Shown one piece after another: positions 4,991-10,065 of a stretch of 10,065 bases of DNA. A model generated the notes under the pieces. That model was not told the DNA's origin and did no database searches. It saw only the letters and a program-made list of their open reading frames with translations. The first letter of the stretch is position 1. Each line of letters opens with the position of its first letter. The stretch is from CBDUVZ01 sp965370805 (GTDB lineage Bacteria; Hydrothermota; Tepidihabitantia; Tepidihabitantales; Tepidihabitantaceae). The stretch covers positions 1-10,065 of the forward strand of contig CBDUVZ010000112.1 of NCBI GenBank assembly GCA_965370805.1. Reading direction: 5' to 3'. The position numbers were made by a program, and so were the translations under genes.

Positions 4991-6944
4991 CCCGATCAGA
5001 TTCACGGACACCACACTCCGCGACGCCCACCAGTCACTCTGGGCAACGCGGATGACAATCGACGACATGCGCCCGGTGCTTGACCGCATCGACAAGGTCG
5101 GGTACTGGTCGCTCGAAGTCTGGGGCGGCGCGACGTTCGACGTCTGCCTCCGGTTCCTGAACGAGGACCCTTGGGAGCGGCTTTCCGAGATCCGCAGCCG
5201 GGTGAAGGATACGAAGCTGCAGATGTTGCTGCGCGGGCAGAACGTGGTCGGATACCGCAACTACCCGGACGACCTGCTCGAAGAGTTCGTCCGGCGTGCG
5301 GCCGAGCGCGGGATTGACATCTTCCGGATATTCGACGCGCTGAACGACGCCCGCAACCTCGAGAGGGCGACCGAGTTCGTCAAGAAGGCGGGCAAGCACG
5401 CCCAGGGGACTCTCTGCTACGCAATCAGCCCGGTTCATACCCTGGACTACTACCTGGAGCGGGCAAGGGAGCAGAAGGACATGGGCGCGGATTCAATCTG
5501 CATCAAGGACATGGCCGGGATCCTCGCGCCCCAGGCCGCCTATGACATGATTACGGCGCTGAAAGCCGAGACCGGGCTGCCGGTGCAGCTCCACTGTCAT
5601 GCGTCGAGCGGTATGGCGGTCGCGACGTACCTGCGGGCGGCCGAAGCCGGGGTGGACGTAATCGATACCGCTTCGGCCCCGCTTTCCTTCTCGACTTCGC
5701 AGCCGGCCGCGGAAACGATGGCCGCGTGCTTTGCGGGCACGGACCGGGACCCGGGTCTGGACCTCGGGGAGATGGAGCGGATCGAGCAGCACTTCGTCGG
5801 GATCGGAACGGACCGGTGCATCAAAGGAACCAAAGTGGTCGATTCGATGGTCATCACTCACCAGATTCCGGGAGGCATGGCGTCGAACCTGCTCAACCAG
5901 CTCAAGGAGCAGAATGCCGGTGACCGGTTGTCCGAAGTGCTTGACGAAGTGCCGCGGGTGCGCGAGGACCTGGGCTACCCGCCGCTGGTGACGCCGACCA
6001 GCCAGATTGTCGGGGTCCAGGCGGTGATGAACGTCCTCGGGGGCGAGCGGTACAAGATGATTCCCAAGGAAGTCAAGAACTACGTCCGGGGCCTGTACGG
6101 CCGGTCTCCGGCCCCGGTGCGGGAGTCGGTGCTCGCCAAGATACTGGGCAAGGAGAAGCCGATCAAAGGCCGACCCGCGGATACGTTCGAGCCCCTGATG
6201 CCGAAGGTGCGCAAGGAACTGTCCAAGGACCTGGTCGAGAAGGAAGAAGACTACATATCCTACGGTCTTTTCCCGGAAGTGGCCCTGAAGTTCTTCCAGT
6301 GGCGCAAGGACCCGGCCGCGGCCGAAGCGGCGAAAGCCAGGGAGCAGGCCGCAAAGAAACCCGCCACGAGTGCAACGGCGAAGCAACCGCAGCGTCCGGC
6401 TCCGAGCGGCGAGATTGACGTTGAGACTGTGCGCCAACTGATCGAGACGATGGCGGCCCACGACGGCACCGAGCTTGAGTGGGACCATCACGGCAAGGAC
6501 CGGATAAGAATCAGGTGGGGCGCACCGGCAGCCGAGCCTGCCGGACGAGCGCCGGCCGCAGCAAGCCCGGAACCCCGGGCCCCGCTGGCCCCACAGACGG
6601 TCGCACCGAAGCCCGAGCCTGAACCCGCCGCGCCCGCGGCTGACATACCCGGCCCGGCCCAGCCACTGGAATCTGCCGGTCAGCCGGTCGAGCAATCCGC
6701 CGAGACCGAGGAAGTCACTTCGCCGATGGTCGGTACGTTCTATCTCCGTCCCAAGCCCGACGACCCGGCTTTCATCGAGAAGGGCGACATTGTCGAAGTC
6801 GGGCAGACGCTCTGTATCGTCGAAGCGATGAAGCTGATGAACGAAATCCAGGCGGAGAAGAAGTGCCGGATCGTCGACATCCTGGTCGAAGACGGGGAGT
6901 CGGTCGAGTACGGTCAGCCACTGTTGTTGATCGAGCCGGCGTAA
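4980..6944 (+). CDS. PycB/OadA-type carboxyltransferase fused to AccB-type biotin carboxyl carrier
   Basis: A biotin-dependent carboxyltransferase, probably pyruvate carboxylase subunit B or oxaloacetate decarboxylase alpha. Residues ~5-300 are the TIM-barrel domain: DTTLRDAHQSLWATRM with metal-ligand Asp15, IKDMAG with the carboxylated-type Lys176, HCH at 205-207 (metal ligands), and STSQPAAE. The conserved PYC/OADA domain follows to ~445 (LLNQLKEQN, TSQIVGVQAV). From residue 478 the chain reads like whole AccB: a helical IDVETVRQLIETMAAHDG block, a Pro/Ala-rich linker (~514-575), and a biotinyl domain with the AccB thumb (GTFYLRPKPDDPAFIEKG) and EAMKLMNEI with biotin-acceptor Lys618. OadA proteins usually end in a shorter, thumbless biotinyl domain. 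GGAG at 4972-4975 precedes the ATG by a short 4 nt; the 11-nt overlap with murF implies coupling. No biotin carboxylase and no oadB/oadG pump genes are nearby, which favours a pyruvate carboxylase or transcarboxylase role over a sodium pump. Confidence 0.9.
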   Translation: MANNPIRFTDTTLRDAHQSLWATRMTIDDMRPVLDRIDKVGYWSLEVWGGATFDVCLRFLNEDPWERLSEIRSRVKDTKLQMLLRGQNVVGYRNYPDDLLEEFVRRAAERGIDIFRIFDALNDARNLERATEFVKKAGKHAQGTLCYAISPVHTLDYYLERAREQKDMGADSICIKDMAGILAPQAAYDMITALKAETGLPVQLHCHASSGMAVATYLRAAEAGVDVIDTASAPLSFSTSQPAAETMAACFAGTDRDPGLDLGEMERIEQHFVGIGTDRCIKGTKVVDSMVITHQIPGGMASNLLNQLKEQNAGDRLSEVLDEVPRVREDLGYPPLVTPTSQIVGVQAVMNVLGGERYKMIPKEVKNYVRGLYGRSPAPVRESVLAKILGKEKPIKGRPADTFEPLMPKVRKELSKDLVEKEEDYISYGLFPEVALKFFQWRKDPAAAEAAKAREQAAKKPATSATAKQPQRPAPSGEIDVETVRQLIETMAAHDGTELEWDHHGKDRIRIRWGAPAAEPAGRAPAAASPEPRAPLAPQTVAPKPEPEPAAPAADIPGPAQPLESAGQPVEQSAETEEVTSPMVGTFYLRPKPDDPAFIEKGDIVEVGQTLCIVEAMKLMNEIQAEKKCRIVDILVEDGESVEYGQPLLLIEPA

Positions 6945-6980
6945 GTCAGCGTGTCGGGGTGTCCGTTCCCGGCTGACCGT

Positions 6981-6985
6981 GAGGA
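6981..6985 (+). promoter_or_regulatory. Ribosome-binding site that fixes the start at 6993
   Basis: GAGGA at 6981-6985 lies 7 nt before the ATG at 6993, an ideal Shine-Dalgarno arrangement. The upstream in-frame GTG at 6951 has no such site and sits only 6 nt after the previous stop. The ATG also places a hydrophobic export segment nearer the N-terminus. I therefore take 6993 as the start. Confidence 0.7.
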
Positions 6986-6992
6986 AATAGCA

Positions 6993-9923
6993 ATGAATGG
7001 CAACGATAACCACTGCGAGCGCGCAGATACAGGTGTGCTCCGTTCCGCTGTCTGCCTTTTGCTGGTGGTCGGATGTGGCCTGCTGCCTGCATCCGGGCTC
7101 GGTCCGGCCGCGACCGGGGCGGTGCGAAGCGGGCTTGAGGTTCTAGGGATACAGGAGACGGAACTCGGCTTCTACAAGCAATGGGCGACCGACAGCCTGT
7201 TCCGGCTCAAGACAGTCGATTTCCTGCTCGACAACCCGCTCGAAGTGGCCGCGTACACCGACTCCTCGGCTGAGTTGTTTCTCGCAAACGAACGTAACCT
7301 GTTGACACTAACCTGGTTCCAGGCACTGGAGACAGACGTTCCGCTCAGGCCGGGTGATTCCGCTCTTCTGCGCCGGGCGATAGAATCCGAGATGGGGGAC
7401 GCGCTGGAAGGGACCATGGTGCTTCCGCCGAACCTCGGTCGGGCCGTGAATGTGCTCCTTGCCGCATTCCGGGTAGCGGACCGGTATCGGTCGGACGCGG
7501 TTGCCGGGTTGAGCAAGGAGGAGTTGGATATCCTGGTCGGCGAAGCGCCCGACTTCTGGAGCGATGAGGACGATACGTTGAACCCGACGCTCTGCGGGGT
7601 GCTGCACCGTGAGTTCGGGAAGGCGTACGACACCACCCGGGAGATTGAAGCGGAGACCCTGCTGGCGTACGTCGGCAAGCTCGACCGGCGCGCGCTGGCG
7701 TTGAGCGGTCTCGCGGTGGTGCTGGCCGCTGGCGAAGCTGAGCAGTTGCTGACCGAAGAGTCGCTTGCGTTCCCGCACGAAGCCGGGACTCTGACTGCGG
7801 CCGGGGTCACCGGCGGCGTCTACTTCGAAGCCGAGACCGACTGGGGAACGGTTGTCATCGGCGCGGACGGGGAGAACACGTACCGCCGCGACTGCTGCGT
7901 CATCATCGACCTCGGGGGTGACGACTGCTACCGGAACCGGGCCGGCGGCGCGGTCGGCGTGCTCGGCAATCCGTACTCGGTTCTGATTGACCTTCGGGGC
8001 GACGACCTGTACGCGACCGAACGGCTCTTCAGTCAGGGAGCCGCGCTCTTCGGTGCCGGCGTGCTGATTGACGTTGCCGGGAACGACGTGTTCCGCTCCG
8101 GCCACTACAGCCAGGGCGCCGGCGTCCTCGGAACCGGCGTGCTCGCTGACCGGGACGGCAGGGACATCCACGAGTCCGGGTTCTACGCCCAGGGCGCTGG
8201 CATGTTCGGCATCGGGCTGCTGGCCGACGCCCGGGGCGATGACAGCTACCGCTGCTGGTGCTACGGCCAGGGGTTCGGCTCGGTCCACGGGTACGGACTG
8301 ATGCTCGAAGGCGGGGGCGATGACGTCTACAGCGCGGGCGGGGAATACGCGCACGAGCCGCTGCTGCCGCACGAGTACCGTTCGTTCGCCCAGGGGTTCG
8401 CCATCGGCTGGCGCCCGGACGCTGCCGGCGGCATCGGGTTCCTCTGCGACCGGTCGGGCAACGACTGTTACAACGCGGAGGTGTTCGCGCAGGCGACCAG
8501 CTACTGGTACTCGTTCGGAGCGCTCTGGGACGGGGCCGGGTATGACCATTACGTCGCGGCCCAGTACTCGCAGGGCGCGGGAATTCACCTTGCGGTCGGC
8601 TGCCTGATTGACAATGAAGGCAATGACTCGTACTACTCCCGGCTCGGTCCGAGCCAGGGCGAAGGCCACGACCTGTCGGTCGGCGTGCTGGTGGACCGTA
8701 AGGGTCACGACGTCTACCACGCGTCCGGCGGGCAGGGCACCGCGTTGACCAATTCGGTCGGCCTGTTCGTCGACGTGACCGGCAACGACGTCTACTCCTC
8801 GACCGAGAAGCTGGCACTGGCCGGCGGCCGGCCGGCGCGCGGGTTCGCCAGCGTCGGCAACTTCGCGGACCTGGCCGGGGAAGACCACTACACCGGCGGC
8901 AGCGCGGGTTCCGATTTCGGGCACTGGACCAACGGGGTGTACGGTGTCGGCCTGGACCTCTCGGCCGAGCGCGTGGCGGGCGACGAAGCGGACGAAGGCG
9001 ATACGCTTGAAGTCGAAGCCGACAGCCTGGACCTGCCGGTCGATTCCATCTTCCAGATTGCGGCGATGTGGGAAGTCGGCAACGTCCGGGCCAAGGTCAG
9101 GCAGGCCCGCAAGCAATTGAAGGAACTGGGCCGGGAAGCGATTGATTACGTCTTTGAGAAGAAGGTTGCGACCAAGAGCGGGCTCGAGTCAAGGGCAATC
9201 GGGGGCCTACTCAAGGAATGGCCGGACACCGCCAAGCCCTGCCTGTATCGGGCCCTGCACGACGACCGGCGCCGGGCGCGGGCCAACGCGGTCCACTGGC
9301 TGGGCAAGCTCGAAGAAGACGCCGCGGACGCGGTCGACTCCCTGTTCCTGGCGATGAACGAGAAGCGGGCCAGCCCGCGCTGGGTGGCGAAAGCGCTCGG
9401 CAATATCGGGGACTCGACAGTGGTGCCGAGGATTCTGTTCCTGCTCGAAGACGACTACGAGCCGTCGCGCATCGTGACCGCGGAAGCGTGCGGCAAGCTG
9501 AAGAACCCGGTCGCGGTCCCGAACCTGATTGCCGGTCTTGAGGACCGGCTGTTCACGGTCCGGTCCGCGGCGGAGATGGCGCTGGAGAAGATCGGACGGC
9601 CCGGCCTCGAGCCGCTCCTTGACGCGACCGGTGGACAGCAGTCACCGGCGCTCGGGCACGCAATCCGGGTTGCGGGCAGGATTGCGGCGGAACTCGATAC
9701 GCTCGAAGACCGCAAGCTCCGGGTCCGCTGCCGCAAGACGTTCCTTCTGTTCCTTTGGCACGAAGACCCGTTCGTGCGGCTGGTCACGGTCCGGGCGCTT
9801 GCCGGCTTCCTCGACGACCCCCTGCGCCGCATCCTTGAAACGGTCGAAGCCGAAGAGACGAACCGCTTCGTGCTTTCCGCGTGCCGCGAAGTACTGTCCG
9901 AACGGGACGGAGACCGACCGTAG
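6993..9923 (+). CDS. Large predicted exported protein with GxLxDxxGNDxY solenoid repeats and C-terminal HEAT-like repeats
   Basis: I do not recognise a named family or function. In the 976 residues, 15-37 contain a hydrophobic stretch after Arg10 and Arg17 (LRSAVCLLLVVGCGLL). It is either a Sec signal peptide or, given VVGC at 25-28, a lipoprotein signal. Residues ~40-285 look mainly helical. From residue 302 (nt 7896) to ~652 there are twelve repeats of the form G-h-L-h-D-x-x-G-[N/D]-D-x-[Y/F], often with a later QGAG. Successive spacings are 27, 27, 26, 26, 27, 47, 27, 27, 28, 26, 32 and 31 residues, typical of a beta-solenoid. An acidic linker (GDEADEGDTLEVEADSLD) follows. From ~695 to the end are HEAT-like helical pairs, for example VVPRILFLLEDD, AVPNLIAGLEDRLFTVRSAA and EMALEKIG. 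The repeated Asp/Asn/Gly turns suggest possible calcium binding (inference). It is 48 nt after the carboxyltransferase gene, so it may share the operon, but its role is unrelated on present evidence. Confidence 0.85.
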   Translation: MNGNDNHCERADTGVLRSAVCLLLVVGCGLLPASGLGPAATGAVRSGLEVLGIQETELGFYKQWATDSLFRLKTVDFLLDNPLEVAAYTDSSAELFLANERNLLTLTWFQALETDVPLRPGDSALLRRAIESEMGDALEGTMVLPPNLGRAVNVLLAAFRVADRYRSDAVAGLSKEELDILVGEAPDFWSDEDDTLNPTLCGVLHREFGKAYDTTREIEAETLLAYVGKLDRRALALSGLAVVLAAGEAEQLLTEESLAFPHEAGTLTAAGVTGGVYFEAETDWGTVVIGADGENTYRRDCCVIIDLGGDDCYRNRAGGAVGVLGNPYSVLIDLRGDDLYATERLFSQGAALFGAGVLIDVAGNDVFRSGHYSQGAGVLGTGVLADRDGRDIHESGFYAQGAGMFGIGLLADARGDDSYRCWCYGQGFGSVHGYGLMLEGGGDDVYSAGGEYAHEPLLPHEYRSFAQGFAIGWRPDAAGGIGFLCDRSGNDCYNAEVFAQATSYWYSFGALWDGAGYDHYVAAQYSQGAGIHLAVGCLIDNEGNDSYYSRLGPSQGEGHDLSVGVLVDRKGHDVYHASGGQGTALTNSVGLFVDVTGNDVYSSTEKLALAGGRPARGFASVGNFADLAGEDHYTGGSAGSDFGHWTNGVYGVGLDLSAERVAGDEADEGDTLEVEADSLDLPVDSIFQIAAMWEVGNVRAKVRQARKQLKELGREAIDYVFEKKVATKSGLESRAIGGLLKEWPDTAKPCLYRALHDDRRRARANAVHWLGKLEEDAADAVDSLFLAMNEKRASPRWVAKALGNIGDSTVVPRILFLLEDDYEPSRIVTAEACGKLKNPVAVPNLIAGLEDRLFTVRSAAEMALEKIGRPGLEPLLDATGGQQSPALGHAIRVAGRIAAELDTLEDRKLRVRCRKTFLLFLWHEDPFVRLVTVRALAGFLDDPLRRILETVEAEETNRFVLSACREVLSERDGDRP
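7896..8948 (+). repeat. Twelve in-frame ~81-nt coding repeats (solenoid region)
   Basis: Repeat starts, taken at the first residue of G-h-L-h-D or its equivalent, fall at 7896, 7977, 8058, 8136, 8214, 8295, 8436, 8517, 8598, 8682, 8760 and 8856, with a final degenerate one at 8949. Spacing is 78-84 nt except for an expanded sixth unit (141 nt) and two longer last units (96 and 93 nt). Conservation is at protein level (D, G, D, Y positions) while codons differ, so the array is old rather than a recent DNA duplication. Confidence 0.85.
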
Positions 9924-9945
9924 GGCGGGAAGCGACCGGGCCCGG

Positions 9946-10044
9946 ATGCCTGATGTGAAACCTGCACGCCGGGGGGCGGAACCGGACAAGCCGACCGTGA
10001 ATCGATATCGTTTGCCGGAGAGAACCCCGGAGACAATCCAGTGA
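9946..10044 (+). CDS. Possible 32-codon small ORF
   Basis: ATG to TGA encodes a short, very polar peptide (MPDVKPARRGAEPDKPTVNR and on) with no recognisable domain. Its TGA overlaps the GTG at 10041 in a GTGA arrangement typical of coupled genes, which is the main argument for it. There is no strong ribosome-binding site before the ATG, and GC-rich DNA throws up such frames by chance. It may simply be leader sequence for the next gene. Confidence 0.22.
   Translation: MPDVKPARRGAEPDKPTVNRYRLPERTPETIQ
10029..10032 (+). promoter_or_regulatory. Ribosome-binding site candidate for a gene leaving the right edge
   Basis: GGAG lies 8 nt upstream of the GTG at 10041, a normal Shine-Dalgarno spacing. 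It supports a translation start there rather than at the other triplets in this 142-nt tail. Confidence 0.4.
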
Positions 10045-10065
10045 CCGCGAGGCTCGTTCCCCTCT
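10041..10065 (+). CDS. Possible start of a further gene, cut by the window edge
   Basis: GTG at 10041 opens a frame reading M-T-A-R-L-V-P-L up to the last base, preceded by GGAG at proper spacing. Eight codons are too few to identify a product. If real, it extends the same-strand gene run, since no terminator with a T run is seen between 9923 and here. Confidence 0.35.

Noticed and set aside
5586..5610. HCHASSG in the carboxyltransferase as a damaged active site (versus HTHDTSG of pyruvate carboxylase)
   Set aside because: HCHA-type sequences are normal in the OadA/PycB branch. The metal-binding histidines, Asp15 and Lys176 are all kept.
6951..6992. GTG at 6951 as the start of the solenoid protein
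   Set aside because: It lacks a ribosome-binding site and would add 14 residues in front of the export segment. The ATG at 6993 has GAGGA at ideal spacing.
5493..7013. 506-codon minus-strand frame opposite the carboxyltransferase
   Set aside because: Its translation is Arg/Leu/His-rich with no domain, and it covers a gene with unmistakable motifs. It is a shadow of high-GC coding.
7896..8948. RTX-type calcium-binding nonapeptide repeats
   Set aside because: The G-[N/D]-D turns look similar, but the period is ~27 residues rather than 9, with conserved D-x-x-G and Tyr positions outside the RTX pattern. Calcium binding remains possible.
7308..9116. 602-codon open frame on the minus strand opposite the solenoid gene
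   Set aside because: It runs antisense to a protein with clear repeats and HEAT motifs. Its own apparent repetitiveness mirrors the sense repeats, and GC-rich codon use keeps that antisense frame open. No ribosome-binding site or family motif is seen.
9936..9945. CCGGGCCCGG palindrome after the solenoid gene as a terminator
   Set aside because: A 10-nt perfect palindrome leaves no loop for a stable hairpin, and no T run follows.

Overview
The window is GC-rich, tightly packed bacterial DNA. It has one repeat-filled non-coding stretch (1-455) followed by a single run of genes, all on the plus strand (456 to the right edge). Gene spacing is 4-11 nt, or overlapping, up to 6944, which suggests one long transcription unit. 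The enzymes point to a free-living bacterium with de novo purine synthesis, a peptidoglycan wall and queuosine-modified tRNA. Three things resemble uncultivated candidate-phylum genomes, with WOR-3/Stahlbacteria-like lineages as my best guess: the intergenic DNA made of short reiterated phrases, the large solenoid/HEAT secreted protein, and the mixed operon. This placement is an impression from pattern memory, not a demonstrated one.

Region 1-455 has no credible gene. It holds two copies of a ~31-nt element with a ~10-nt internal period, a 9-nt tandem repeat, several CAGAGTG-type and CCAATG-type reiterations, and a ~91-nt nested palindrome (181-271) built from three perfect hairpins. The first hairpin is followed by five T residues and looks like an intrinsic terminator. 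A sigma70-like promoter candidate lies at 300-327, upstream of the operon.

Region 456-4990 holds purE, a nitroreductase/SagB-like flavoprotein with an N-terminal export-type segment, purC, queA and murF. PurE and PurC act at neighbouring steps of purine synthesis (AIR to CAIR, CAIR to SAICAR). QueA makes epoxyqueuosine in tRNA. MurF completes the UDP-MurNAc-pentapeptide. The flavoprotein sits between the two pur genes and has no obvious purine role.

Region 4980-6944 encodes a 654-residue biotin-dependent carboxyltransferase of the PycB/OadA family. Its C-terminal ~175 residues look like a complete AccB-type biotin carboxyl carrier protein (helical N-domain, Pro/Ala linker, thumb-bearing biotinyl domain) rather than the usual short OadA biotinyl tail.

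Region 6993-9923 encodes a 976-residue predicted exported protein. It has a helical N-terminal part, twelve ~27-residue G-x-L-x-D-x-x-G-[N/D]-D-x-Y repeats that probably form a beta-solenoid, an acidic linker, and C-terminal HEAT-like helical repeats. I do not recognise its function. It is the least explained gene here. After it, a possible 32-codon ORF ends in a GTGA overlap with what may be the first codons of another gene running off the right edge.
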